Below are positions 44,971 to 56,557 of a stretch of 64,000 nucleotides of DNA, one piece after another; the first letter of the stretch is position 1; each line of letters opens with the position of its first letter. The notes beneath the pieces are model-generated. The model was not told the DNA's origin and ran no database searches. It saw only the letters and a program-made list of their open reading frames with translations. The position numbers and the translations under genes are program-made. This DNA comes from Hyperoodon ampullatus (taxonomy: Eukaryota > Chordata > Mammalia > Artiodactyla > Ziphiidae), in the NCBI GenBank assembly GCA_949752795.1, contig OX457071.1:25280800-25344799 (forward strand), in the 5' to 3' direction.

Positions 44971-45208
44971 AGAAAGAGGGCTCCCCTGGTGGCGCAGTGG
45001 TTGAGAGGCCGCCTCCCGATGCAGGGGACACGGGTTCGTGCCCCGGTCCGGGAAGATCCCACATGCTGCTGAGTGGCTGGGCCCCTGAGCCATGGCCCCT
45101 GAGCCATGGCCGCTGAGCCTGTGCGTCCGGAGCCTGTGCTCCGCAACAGCAGAGGCCACAACAGTGAGAGGCCCACGTACCACAAAAAAAAAAAAAAGAA
45201 AGAAAGAG
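44971..45208 (+). mobile_element. CHR-2-type SINE with internal 14-bp tandem duplication
   Basis: The head ggctcccctggtggcgcagt is at 44979. CHR-2 body, poly(A) at 45183-45197 and a short TSD agaaagag (44971-44978 and 45201-45208) follow. The body contains a perfect 14-bp tandem duplication, gcccctgagccatg, at 45081-45094 and 45095-45108. The 165-codon and 144-codon minus-strand frames that run through it are shadows. Confidence 0.9.
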
Positions 45209-45589
45209 TTTCAATGGTTGGTGATAGCAGAGCATTAAACCAAGTGCAGGGCCCTTCTGGGCACTGGGCCCTGAGTGAGTGCTCCTTGAGGCTGACCCTG
45301 TTTGCAGGCAAAGATTACACACAAAAATCAAGCTTTTCTTCCACACTTGCCTACAGGGAGAATCACACCATCAGCAGTGTTGTCTCTAAGTATAGAAAAC
45401 TACAAAGTGAAGATTTGGATTTGATAAGTTTTTCATATGAAGTTAAACAGGGAATAGGATCCTCACAGTGAGACTTACTCTGCTTTTACTTCTGAAAATC
45501 ATAGCTTGCTGATTCAAGGCTGTGATTTTCAGAATGCATTACCATTTCTGTTTCCAGTCTTGTGTTACTTAGACTGTACTGGGCCAATC
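45209..45589. other. Unassigned sequence
   Basis: Short flank between two SINEs; nothing recognised. Confidence 0.4.
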
Positions 45590-45962
45590 AGAAATGACAC
45601 ACATGCTGGGCTTCCCTGGTGGCTCAGTGGTTAAGAATCTGCCTGCCAATGCAGGGGACATGAGTTCGAGCCCTGGTCCGTGAAGATCCCACATGCGGCA
45701 GACCAACTAAACCCGTGTGCCACATACTACTGAGCCTGCGCTCGAGACCCTGCGAGCCACAACTACTGAGCCCGCGCACCTAGAGCCTGTGCTCCGCAAG
45801 AAGAGGCCACTGCAATGAGAAGCCCACGCACCGCAATGAAGAGTAGCCCCCGCTCACTGCAACTAGAGGAAGCCCGCACACAACAACGAAGACCCAACGC
45901 AGACAAAAATAAATAAATAAAATAAATAAATCTAAAAAAAAAAGAAGAAATGACACACATGC
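45590..45962 (+). mobile_element. CHR-1-type SINE with 17-bp TSD
   Basis: The head gggcttccctggtggctcag is at 45609, with the B box gttcgagccc. The long CHR-1 body contains 'ccacaactactgagcc', and the tail is (aaat)n. The TSD agaaatgacacacatgc lies at 45590-45606 and 45946-45962, perfect over 17 bp. Confidence 0.95.
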
Positions 45963-46989
45963 ACATATCTAGCTTGCTTTAATTCCATCAATTAATATAG
46001 AGAGTGAGACTATTTAGAATATTTAATACAAAGAACAAACCAATGCCATTACATGAAAAATGTAAGCAACTGTGTGCTATTCCATCCTGCTCTATCTAGC
46101 CACTTTATCTGCATGGATTTATTCCAGGAGATAAATCTTTCAATCAGAAGTTTTTTGTGACTGTAGTCCATGTCCTGTCAGGTTGTCTACCAAAATTGCA
46201 GGTGAATTTTCCCCTCTTGATTCTGCTAAACTGGAAAAGGGCTTACAAAGCAAGAAATCTTAGACGCTTCATTCATTCTAGGCACTGAAAAAATGTTAAA
46301 CATATTTTTCTCCTGCTAAACACAAAATACCCATCTCCTGATATGTTCCCCTAGAGATACGACAAAGCACAGATTTTTGTTTTATCTGGAGGACATAAAA
46401 TGCACATTTAAAGTTACATTTCAGGGTTTAATTTGCTATTTCTTACCATTAAGAAACACATTTCCAAAATCAATATCTACTTCTATTTAGATTTCTTGGA
46501 AGGGAAGAATGAAATTGAATATGAGAAAATGTGACTGGTAATGAACAGTAAGAAAGGGGTATTTATACTTTATCTTCTGCAGTCCATCCTGTGAAATAAT
46601 AATGAAGCCAGGGGATTGATGATAACGATCACTTGCTTTTATGTGCTAGGGAACCACCATCTCTGATGGTAGAAACCACTAAGGCAGAGTGACTGCTGCG
46701 GGCGGAAGCAGAGCCCTCATGAATTATTTAGGGATCGTGTGTTACAGGAGAGACTTCATCAAGATGTGTACATCAAGATGTGAAGAGCTAGTGCTCTGTG
46801 ATGTCAAATTAATACTTGTCTTAGTTGAGGTTTTAAGGAGAGCAGGAAGAGGCATTAGCAAACTCCTTACATTTTGGATTATTCTACTTCTTACCACCAT
46901 CTTTCACTTACTTTAAAATCTTTTCAACATTGGGTATTAGGTTTACTGCATTCCTATCCTACACAATTTTCTTCCATGCCATTTGATAA
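45963..46989. other. Unassigned intergenic sequence
   Basis: No gene or clear element. The 75-codon plus frame at 46689-46916 has no domain. Confidence 0.4.
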
Positions 46990-47260
46990 GCTCAGAAAAT
47001 AAAAGTCCCTGTTTACCTGCTTGGGAAACCTTCCCACTGCATCTTGAGAGTCATTTTCCATTATTATTCCTTTAACCAGCTCTCTTTCCTTGTGCCAATC
47101 TTCTTGGTCTCTCAACTGGAATATTTAATGACCTTGACTGCCCTGGCTCCAGCCTTCTCCTGTTCTGATCTGTCACTCAGATGACTTCTAGGTTCTCTTT
47201 TGAAAATGCATATATCATCATATCACTCTTCTGGCTCACAGGATGAAATCTTGGCTCCCA
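46990..47260. repeat. Possible L2-type LINE fragment
   Basis: Text such as 'aatgaccttgactgccctggctccagccttctcctg' and 'catatcactcttctggctcacaggatgaaat' has the flavour of L2 3' regions. It is weakly supported and approximate. Confidence 0.4.
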
Positions 47261-50200
47261 TGTAGATTCAAAGGAAGCTGGCAGAGTCCAGGTGAGCAAG
47301 GCAGGGGAGAGAAGTCTTGGCCAAATCCATGTACATCTAGCTTCCCACCCCACCCTGGAGCACCAAAGGCTATAGTCCCGGTGCTCATTGACACTTAAAT
47401 TGGATTTCAAGGTTCTTAGCTAACTCTAACTAACCAAACTCTAATCTGGAGATTGCTCAGTGTTTTGGGGTCATGCCTGGCTTACCACTATCACTTTTCT
47501 ATTCCAGGGAAACACATTTTTCAGGAAAAATATTCTGAGCTGAGCCAGAGACACAGATGGAGTTTTTACTGATGAATACCAGGTGGTCCTCAGGGGAAGG
47601 AGATAAAGCAGTCTGCTTGGACTAGCTCACGTTCTAGGTGTAAACTAAGGCACAGTAGAAGTTCAAAGGTTCACATGCGGTCCAGGTCATATCAACAGGT
47701 TCAGGATTTCATAGGGATTGGGAATCAAAGCCCACAGTAATCAATTCTGTGTTTGAAATGCCCCCCTTCTGCGTATACCACTGGAGACTCCTCTAGATGA
47801 ATCTGGAAATTCAGAATCCTGACATATCTCTTTCCATCAAGTTTCACTAACAAAGACCATCTACATCACATCAGCCTACAGTAGGAATTTGAATGGTTTT
47901 CCCAATGACATTAAATGAATTCAGTAAACAACAAAAGTGTACAACCCCAAAATGGAAATCACATTGCCTACAACTGAATTTTATAAGCTTTTTTTTCAAA
48001 ATCATATATTTATACAGTACTTACCTTAATTAAGACTGAGGAGAAGGATATTGAATCTCTGGAAGATCTTAACAAATTATGTAAAGCTCACTTTCTTTGC
48101 AGTGTAGAGCCACATGTTTCCTCTTAATGAAAGATTTCTTTACCAAATTCCCATCATAAAGCCGTTTATGGTGTTTTCTAAATGAACAGAGCCATGTCCG
48201 TCCACAGTGCAACACTGTCACCTTGTAGCCTTAGAAGATTTTTCATATTCCACAAGGGATTTCATTTAAGAACTAGGCTTTTAACAATTATGTCTTTCTT
48301 AATACTTTAACAACTTCAGAGACTTCTTGGGGTGTGGTGTTACACTGAAGTCTCTTCAAGCTTCACAAAAATGGATATAAAAACTCTCAGAACTATGCCC
48401 AGAACCAGATGAATCCTTCATGGGAGAAACTTCGATCATGGGATCACAGAAAACATCATCTTCTTGGTGGCGCGTTAGGATTTCTGTATAAACCAATGTC
48501 TTCTGTTATTATCTTTACTTTCTTTCAATAGAAGAAATTTAAGAATAAAACAAAAAAACAAAAAAACCCTCAACCTGTAGTCCCTGGTAGCGAGTGAATA
48601 GCTGACAAGAAGAGGACTTCATAACCACAGAGCTACTCATTTTGACATGAAAATACTCCATCAGAATGGGCACTCTGCTTCAGTGCATGGATAGATACTG
48701 TTTTCCTGATGCTTTTTGGTGAGACTTCACAAGGAACTTGTCTTTATCATTTCAGTCACTTAAAACTGAACAAAAAGCTAAAGCTGTTGAGGCAGCAGAG
48801 CTCACAGTTTTGACAAATGGATAAAATGTTCCTTTGCTAGATTTGTAAAAACCTGGAAAAATGTTTCTGACATCCTTCTATGTCAGTGTGCATGCACTCC
48901 CACCAGGAAATCCATCTCCAACTTGTTGCTTCAAGAGCTCCTCTAATCTCTCCTCCCTCTTTCTGGCATCAGCATGTTTTCCATGACGGCAGTGTGAGTT
49001 CTTATAAATGAAGGTGCTGACATCTGCATTCGCTTCAGGGCCTTCTTCCTGATGTCTCAGTATTTCTGGAAAGCATGACTGCCAACACCCCTGACCACAG
49101 AAATCACAAGATGGACTTGGACTTTAAAAGTCTGACCAAAAATAATTTTAGGCCATGATTAAAGGACTCAGTCCAATCACAGCTCCCTTTCAGTGTGTTT
49201 GCTAAGATCCTATGTAGGCAGCATTTGGTATCGTAAAGGTGTACAAAAAAGGCAACAGAGAACAAAATGCACAATGTCAATGTCTATGTTTTGAACCACT
49301 AATTCTGTTGGGTTTAAGAGTCAGTGAATGCAGATGGTTCAAGAGTAAAGTTCCAGCCAGCACCAATATGAAAATAAAAGTAGTTAACTTAAAAATTAGA
49401 TAAGAAAGGATAGGTGTGAGATATATTCTGGGTGTCCACCTTGACCAGACTGAGATGTCAGGTCAAGTCCTCAGGTGTCTTGTTTGCATTCAGGCTCCAG
49501 AGGTTTCTGGACAATATGATGAGGAAAATTTATGCAAATGTTAAGCACTGTCATCTCCAAGAACATAAATGTCACTGAGATTAACGTCCTTGAACAGAAA
49601 GGTGAGGTGAGGTCCATCCACCAACAGGTGCCATGGCCTGCAAGGAACTTGCTCTGAGATGAGAAGCATCAAGTCCCCTGAGTTCTCTCCCAGGCATGGT
49701 GGTGTAGCACTTTGCAAATACACTCTGCCCCAGGCCCTAGGGAATCTTCCCTAAATGGTTTTAGGTAATGTTTTAAAAATTGAAAGAACAGGGTGGCTTT
49801 GAGGATAAGAAGAGACTCAAGAAAGAGCCATATTCTCTTCATGGCAAAGACATGTATGAAGAGAAGTGTTATGTCCAGAGTGAAGCGACAGGGGTACAAA
49901 CAACAGGGGTGATGACCTCAATGTTCCTGGTATCTCCAGCATTCCTGTGCTTCATCAGTGGCATAGAAACCACTCAACAAGGTCATTGAGTGGCACTCTC
50001 TGAATATAGGCAAAGGGAATCCTGGAGACAAATGTCTGCATTTGGTTCTAGGGGCCATTGGAGAATAGGTCAATGGCAGATGGACCCCGGGGACAGAATG
50101 GTTTGGAGAAGGGATGCGTGTGGAGAAGAACAATTAACCACATCTGAGTGTGAAATTAATCTCCCTGCCTCTGGTGCTTACAAGGCATGAGTAAATTTGT

Positions 50201-50924
50201 TTTACGTCACTTCAGAGCCAAAATAGTGAAGTTAGGCAAGAAGCATTATGATGGGAGAAAATTTTTAGCGCTCTAAGATCACATAATTGGATTTTAAAAT
50301 TTTCTTTCCTTAGAAAAAAATAATAAAAATGCAAATTTTAGATTTCTCTAGATATCATAACAACTTGAAGTTATTCTTGGTTTTAATTTATAAATATCCA
50401 ATATTATTTTAAAAGACTCTTTTCAAGGAGGGTTTCCATTTATAAACATTTTTCTCTCACTTAGCAGAATTAACAATTGAAGCATTGACCAGCTGAACTA
50501 TTGAGTCTATATGTATTGTAAATAGCTGGCTCAGGCATCTCAAGACCATTCCTGAACTCTCCACCTTTTTCCTAAGACCATCTTTTCTTCGTATGTCTGC
50601 ATCCCAGAGGCTGTCACCGCTATTAACTGAATGGTCCAAGCCAACAACTGGAGGTCATTCTCAATTCCTGTTTCTCTTTTCATTCACTTATTCAATCATT
50701 CATGTATTCAATTACTTTTTTCACTCAACAAATATTTTGGAATACCACATATGTGCAGGGCACTTTAACAGGTGTTAAGATAAATGACTCAGACCACATT
50801 CCTGTAAGTACAGCACCTTCTACATCAAGTCAGTTACCAAGCCCCTTTGATTTAGCTTTATAAGCATTGCTTCAATCTGTCCACTTCATCCCATCTTCAC
50901 TCTCACACCTTAGCTTAGGACAGA
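47261..50924. other. Long unassigned interval
   Basis: No gene can be confirmed. On the minus strand a stop-free stretch at about 49075-48885 reads EEGPEANADVSTF...KREERLEELLKQQVG, which looks protein-like but has no start and decays on both sides. A minus frame at 49723-49541 is also open. Both could be relics of an old retrocopy that I cannot name. Part of 50690-50900 resembles old interspersed repeat text ('ttcactcaacaaatattttgg'). Confidence 0.35.
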
Positions 50925-51163
50925 GTTTATCAGCTTTGGCACTCCTGATGTATTGGAATGGATACTTCTTTTTGTTGGGGGCTGTTCTGTGTATTGTATT
51001 GTATGTATAATACACATACAATTCTGGGTATCGTAGTATGTTTAGCAGCATCCCTGGACTCTACTCACTGGATGCCAATAACACCCCATCCCAGTTGTGA
51101 CAACCAAAAGTGCCCCTAGACATTGCCAACTGTCCCCTCACTCCCGCTGACTGAGAATCACCC
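50925..51163 (-). mobile_element. MER5A-like MITE, antisense, with a small insertion
   Basis: The sequence reads 'cagagtttatcagctttggcactcctgatg', 'gttgggggctgttctgtgtattgta', 'gtttagcagcatccctggactctactcactggatgcc' and 'cattgccaactgtcccctcac', ending 'actgagaatca'. This is the reverse complement of MER5A. About 35 bp of extra AT-rich sequence (about 50997-51033) breaks the element. Confidence 0.8.
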
Positions 51164-51289
51164 TCATCTCACTGCTGAGGTATTGAAATAAACGCTTAAC
51201 TAGTATCCTTTCTTTCTGTCTCCTCCTCCAATTTGTCATACACATTATGGGCGCCTCCATTTGCTGAGTCATTTCTAAACTTGATCCAA

Positions 51290-51395
51290 CCTTATCCCTT
51301 TTTACAAACAGGGCAGTGAAGGTCCAGTGGAGTGATTTTCCCACGGTCACAGAATAAGTAGGAGCCAGTATTCAAAACCCAGATCTGACTGAATT
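51290..51395 (-). repeat. MIR fragment, antisense
   Basis: The text 'cagtgaaggtccagtggagtgattttcccacggtcacagaataagtaggagccagtattcaaaacccagatctg' is antisense MIR head sequence. Confidence 0.65.
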
Positions 51396-52099
51396 TTAAA
51401 AACCCCACAAAACAAAGAAAAAATTTTAAACGGTGCTTTTAACCAAAAAGTAATAGTTTCCAGATTGTTTATTCTAATATTAAGAACCAAATACATTTTT
51501 CTCAGATTAAACTCGTTTCCCGGCTCCCCATGGACATTTTTGCCTCTTCTTAAGTTTTATGTCTTTGCTCCCTCTTCTCTGTGAGTAGTTTTTCCATGGC
51601 TCCCCGAACAGTTCAGAGTCATTAAGTATCAGTCAGAACAATTTTATTTTTCAGCCTCATTATTACTATCAAACAATTTGCTTCCCCAAACTCAAAGGAA
51701 ATTATGAGAAAGTTACTATAGACAAAAACATCAAACTACTCATCAAATTACTTGGAGCAGAAATTGGCTTGGGGTTACAAATTCACTCAGCAGAAAAAAA
51801 TAAATGTTTTCCTATTTATCGTCTAGTAAAAAATTTCTACATTTATCATTAAAGACCAATTGTATGCATATTTTTACAGTCAGTGTTATTTTCCATCCTT
51901 TTTTAAATTCTCCACTGGAAAAGGTATAGATAAGTTTTAAGAAATGATGCCATTTAAATGAAAATCAAAGCCCCTAAATCTTACCTAGACCCATTCCTTC
52001 CCATAATAATTTACTGAGTTGCTTGATGTTCCAAATAAAAGGTCACATTGTGCTCTGTTAAAAAAGCTTCTTTTGAAAACAGAATTGTACACTAGGGAG
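51396..52099. other. Unassigned sequence
   Basis: AT-rich sequence, with no gene or repeat recognised. Confidence 0.4.
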
Positions 52100-52150
52100 A
52101 TGGATTACGATTTCTTTGGAAGTGGTGATTCTGAATTTTCAGACTTTGGA
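52100..52150 (+). other. Candidate small first coding exon with strong splice donor
   Basis: ATG at 52100 lies in a good start context (gggagATGG). It is followed by 17 codons, MDYDFFGSGDSEFSDFG, ending exactly at a near-consensus donor, gga|gtaagtga, at 52151. I do not recognise the peptide and see no partner exon, so this could be chance. Confidence 0.25.
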
Positions 52151-52199
52151 GTAAGTGAAGTCTTATTCCTAACCTCGTATTAACATAGTTTAGGACATT

Positions 52200-52330
52200 A
52201 AAAGTATATTTTATTATTAGGAGATTTGGATTGACATATATACACTAATATGTATAGAATGGATAACTAATAAGTTATCCTGAAAAAAAAATAAATAAAG
52301 TAAAAGTAAAAAAAAGTATATTTTATTATT
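52200..52330 (+). mobile_element. Tiny L1 3'UTR-derived insertion with 19-bp TSD
   Basis: An insert of about 90 bp (52219-52311) carries L1 3'UTR text (ggattgacatatatacacta, then agaatggataactaataag) and an A-rich tail. It is bracketed by a perfect 19-bp direct repeat beginning aaaagtatat (52200-52218 and 52312-52330). The normal L1 3' terminus is missing; the tail begins about 150-180 bp early compared with the copy at 56570. Confidence 0.85.
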
Positions 52331-52930
52331 TATTAAGCATTCGGTCAAAATTTTTCATACCAAAATGATTTATTTATTTATTTTTTAAGCAAATGCTTTC
52401 AAGCTTGAAGTTAAACAAATGCACTTCATTGCTCATAATTAGAGATCGTCTTGGTTTGATTTAGAAAAATGTAGAACATATTGACCACAATGATTTCCCA
52501 AGTAATTCTTCTTTTGTCATATAAGAAACTGTAGGACCAACATGAGAACAATGTTAGGCTCTTTCTAGCTAGTAGTTTAATAACCATAAAATTATGTATT
52601 TTTTCTGCTGCTTTAAACTTATGAAGTTGGGTTAAAAGGAAATTATATATAAAATGTATGTATACACATGAATATGTATGTAGATATAGGCACACATTTT
52701 ATATATAATTTATACACACACATTTTCTTGAATTAGAAACAACTTTTGTTTTGTTTTTGTGTTTATTTGTAAAGCATTCTTGACCTATACTGAGTAGTGA
52801 CTTTGTTATTATTGTGTCCCTTTGAAGCACTACAAATGAGTTAATTTGATAACAATACCTGTATACATAAAACATAGCTGCTTTTTGTGATTGAGGATCG
52901 TGCTGTGACAGCAGCTACTATTGTTATTAA
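52331..52930. other. Unassigned AT-rich sequence
   Basis: No gene or element recognised. Confidence 0.4.
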
Positions 52931-53155
52931 TGTTAATTTTTTTTTTACAACTTTATTGGAGTATAATTGCTTCACAATGGTGTGTTAGTTTCTGCTTTAT
53001 AACAAAGTAAATCAGTTATACATATACATCTGTTCCCATATCCCTTCCCTCTTGCGTCTCCCTCCCTCCCACCCTCCCTAACCCACCCCTCCAGGCAGTC
53101 ACAAAGCACCGATCTGATCTCCCTGTGCTATGCGGCTGCTTTTATTGTTAATTTT
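52931..53155 (-). mobile_element. L1 3'-end insertion, antisense, with 10-bp TSD
   Basis: The plus strand reads poly(T), then 'acaactttattggagtataattgcttcacaatgg', the reversed G-rich tract (cctccctcccaccctccc), and 'ctgatctccctgtgctatgcggctgc'. This is the reverse complement of the L1 3'UTR. The TSD tgttaatttt lies at 52931-52940 and 53146-53155. Confidence 0.85.
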
Positions 53156-53269
53156 AACCAGTTAGGAAATTATAAGTAAAACTGGGAACGGGACCTCAGT
53201 GATGAGAAGACTATAAATGCCTTAGTCTTTACCTAGCTTCATATACCTTAGACATACATATATGAGGAT

Positions 53270-53409
53270 CTGTTCCTTCTTTAAACAAATATTTATAGGC
53301 ACTAGACTAAGCATTGAGGATAAAAAAAATAAGACAGACTCTTCTCCTGCCCTCACATAACTTGCAATTTCTCAGGAAAGACAGGTTATTACACAAATAG
53401 AGTGTGGTG
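53270..53409 (+). repeat. Ancient repeat, first piece of the nest
   Basis: The text 'aacaaatatttataggcactagactaagcattgaggat' and 'tcttctcctgccctcacataacttgcaa' is the start of the ancient repeat family also seen at 35630. It continues after the twin-primed L1 at 54762. Confidence 0.5.
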
Positions 53410-54761
53410 TGGGCTTTAAGATTTTTTTTCTTTTTTTTTTTAAACATCTTTATTGGAGTATAATTGCTTTACATTGTTGTGTGAGTTTCTGCTGTAGAAC
53501 AAAGCAAATCAGCTATATGTATATATATATTCCCATATCCCCTCCCTCTCGCATCTCCCTCCCACCCTCCCTATCCCACCCCTCTAGGTGGTCAAAAAGC
53601 AACGAGCTGATCTCCCTGTGCTGTGCAGCTGCTTCCCACTAGCTATCTATTTCACATTTGGTAGTGTATATACGTCCATGCCACTCTCTCACTTTGTCCC
53701 AGCTGACCCTTCCCCCTCCCCGTGTCTTCAAGCCCATTCTCTACATCTACATCTTTATTCCTGTCCTGGCCCTAGGTTCTTCAGAACCTTTTTTTTTTTT
53801 TTTATTCCATATATATGTATTAGCATATGGTATTTGTTTTTCTCTTTCTGACTTATTTCACTCTGTACGACAGACTCTAGGTCCATCCACCTCACTACAA
53901 ATAACTCAATTTTGTTTCTTCTTATGGCTGAGTAATATTCCATTGTATATATGTGCCACATCTTCTTTATCCATTCATCTGTTGATGGACACTTAGGTTG
54001 CTTCCATGTCCTGGCTACTGTAAATAGTGCTGCAATGAGCTACATGTAAAAGAATGAAATTAGAACACTCCCTAACACCATACACAAAAATAAGCTCAAA
54101 ATGGATTTAAGACCTAAATGTAAGGCCAGACACTATCAAACTCTTAGAGGAAAACATAGGCAGAACACTCTACGACATAAATCACAGCAAGATCCTTTTT
54201 GACCCACCTCCTAGAGAAATGGAAATAAAAACAAAAATAAACAAATGGGACCTAATGAAACTTAAAAACTTTTGCACAACAAAGGAAATCATCAACAAGA
54301 TGAAAAGACAACTCTCAGAATGGGAGAAGATATTTGCAAACGAAGCTACTAACAAAGAATTAATCTCCAAAATATACAAGCAGCTCATGCAGCTCAATAC
54401 CAAAAAAACAAACAACTCAGTCCAAAAATGGGCAGAAGACCTAAACAGACATTTCTCCAAAGAAGATACACAGATTGCCAACAAAAAGGATGCTCAACAT
54501 CACTAATCATTAGAGAAATGCAAATCAAAACTACAATGAGGTATCACCTCACACCAGTCAGAATGGCCATCATCTAAAAATCTACAAACATTAAATGCTG
54601 GAGAGGGTGTGGAGGAAGGGGAACCCTCTTGCACTGTTGGTGGGAATGTAAATTGATACAGCCACTTTGGAGAACAGTATGGAGGTTCCTTAAAAAACTA
54701 AAAATAGAACTACCGTATGACCCAGCAATCCCACTACTGGGCATATACTCTGGGCTTTAAG
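53410..54761 (-). mobile_element. Twin-primed (5'-inverted) L1 insertion with 11-bp TSD
   Basis: The TSD tgggctttaag lies at 53410-53420 and 54751-54761. From 53421 to about 54038 the insert is the L1 3' end in antisense: poly(T), 3'UTR with reversed G-rich tract, and ORF2 end. From about 54039 to 54750 it switches to sense L1 ORF2, from the text matching 'gacatgtaaaagaatga' through 'ccactactgggcatatac'. About 45-50 bp of ORF2 between the two segments is missing. Head-to-head inversion of the 5' part with a small loss at the joint is the signature of twin priming. The short open frames are ORF2 fragments with no function. Confidence 0.93.
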
Positions 54762-55440
54762 TTTTTATGGGCTACCAGGGAATGTTTCTCAGAGAAAATG
54801 CCTTTGAGCTGATGTCTGAAAGATAAATTAAGACCTGACTGGTAAAGTTTGAGGGGAGAAGGAGAAGGAACCAGGGCAGGGGAATGGGATGTATCAAGAT
54901 CCAAAAGCAAGAGACACCACGGAGACTTAAAGACCCTGGAAAGGGTTTGGTGTGACAGTAGGACAGAGTTGTGTGGGGAGGGGTTGGAGGTGAAGAGTCT
55001 TGGAAGCCGTGGTAAGTTTTAACTTTGTCTTAAGAATACTGGGAAAACTTACAACTGGTTGAACTGGGGAATGGCACAAATTGGGGAACTGGCATTTACA
55101 GAAGATTGTGGGGATTAAGAATGGATCCAAATTGTGAGGCGTTTTCAGTGCTCCAGGTGAGTGATGGTGATGGCATGGATTAAGGATGGTGGCAGTCATG
55201 CTGGAGAGTTGAACAAAATTGAAACATAATTCTTTTATTCAATATTGACCTTGTGCTTGATTAAGGAGTGAGCGAGAAGTCACAGATGGCCCCATGTTTC
55301 TGACTTGGGTAATAGTGCTACCATTCAGCGACATAAAAACACTGGAGACACAGCATTGAGAAGATGATGGATTTAATTTCTGAAATGTTGAGTTCAAGGT
55401 TCTTAGATGCCTCTAACCAGAGCTATCCAGTCCGAAGTTG
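54762..55440 (+). repeat. Ancient repeat, second piece
   Basis: It resumes with 'tttttatgggctaccagggaatgtttctcagag'. It goes on with 'gctgatgtctgaaagataaatt', 'aagagtcttggaagccgtggtaagttttaac' and 'tccaggtgagtgatggtgatggcatgg', to 'tgagttcaaggttcttagatgcctc'. The order matches the copy at 35630-36480, confirming one continuous old element. Confidence 0.5.
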
Positions 55441-55969
55441 GCTACGTGGCTCCAGTTGTCTGCAAATAGGTCTGACTTAGAAATAAGATTTGGGAGACAT
55501 TTCACAAAGCTGCTGAACAAAATCCACATTTTCTCTTTCATCATGGGGACATAAGTGGACTATAGTTCCTTGTATCCTTTGCAGTTGGATGCTGCTGTGT
55601 GACTAAATCTGGCCAGTGGAATATGAGAAGAAAAATACTTCACCTATGAACTAGACCTATAAAAACCTCTCACATGCTCTGGTCCATGGTCTTTTTCCCA
55701 TGCTCTTTTTCTTTTTAGCAGATGCTGGAGATGGCAAGACCTCTGTCAGCCTGCGTTACTAAACAACTGAGGAGGGGTCCTTCTGCTAACCTTTTCACTG
55801 ACCCATTCCTGCTACAGGAGAAACATCTAACCTGTATTATGACTGAGGAATCATATATTTAGGGGGTGAGTTTGTTACAGCAACAAAGTTGCCATAACTA
55901 ATTCAGGAACCTTCTGATGGGTAAAGAAAAAATGACCTGAAGCCTCAGATGAGATTGTACAGGGAGAGG
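55441..55969. repeat. Unassigned, repeat-like sequence
   Basis: The stretch 'cttgtatcctttgcagttggatgctgctgtgtgactaaatctggccagtggaatatgag' has the style of an old LTR or DNA-transposon repeat. I cannot name it, and there is no coding content. Confidence 0.35.
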
Positions 55970-56395
55970 GTTGTCTTAGTTTCTGATTGCTGCTGTAACA
56001 AATTATCACAAACTCAGCAGCTTGAAACAACACAAATGTATTCTAGTTCTGGAAGTCAGAAGTTTGTAGTAGGTCTTAGAGTGTCAAGGTGTCAGCAAAG
56101 CTGCATCCCTTCTGGAGGCTCTGGAAGAGAATATATGTCCTTACCTTTTCCAGCTTCTAGAGGCACAACATTTGCATCCATCACCACATCTCCTTCACTG
56201 ACTCTCCAGCCTTCCTGTTTTCCTCATAAGGACTCTTGTGATTACAAAGGCTCACTTTCCATCTCAAAGTCCTTATGTTAATCATATCTGCACAGTCCCT
56301 TTTGCCATGTAAAGTAACATAGTCACAGGTTCTGGCAGTTAGGATGTGGCCATCTCTGGGGAGAGGGCTATTATTCTGCCTACTGCCATGTATGG
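55970..56395 (-). mobile_element. MLT1-like LTR, antisense
   Basis: It begins 'tgtcttagtttctgattgctgctgtaacaaattatcacaaactcagcagcttgaaacaacacaaatgtattc'. It passes 'aaggactcttgtgattacaaagg' and ends 'gggctattattctgcctactgcc'. This is the reverse complement of an MLT1-type LTR. The 110-codon plus frame across it is a shadow. Confidence 0.8.
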
Positions 56396-56399
56396 AATG

Positions 56400-56557
56400 G
56401 CAGAGGAAAAGCATCAAGACTACACTTTGAGTAGCATCAAGTTAAAAGGTATGGGCTGAGGAAGAGGAGACAGCAAGGTAACCATGAATGAACGTATACA
56501 GACACGGGAGGGAATTAGGCGGTGCTGTGACGTGGAAAATTTGAAAGAAAGTATTTT
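56400..56557 (+). repeat. Ancient repeat, third piece
   Basis: The text 'gaaaatttgaaagaaagtattttaagaaggagggag' continues across the L1 as 'caatcagttgtatttttatcagtgagagatccaggaagataaagg', as expected for the ancient family's 3' part. Confidence 0.45.

Noticed and set aside
44814..45346. 165- and 144-codon minus-strand open frames
   Set aside because: They are the antisense reading of a CHR-2 SINE plus its poly(A) tail; the hydrophobic F-run is simply poly(T).
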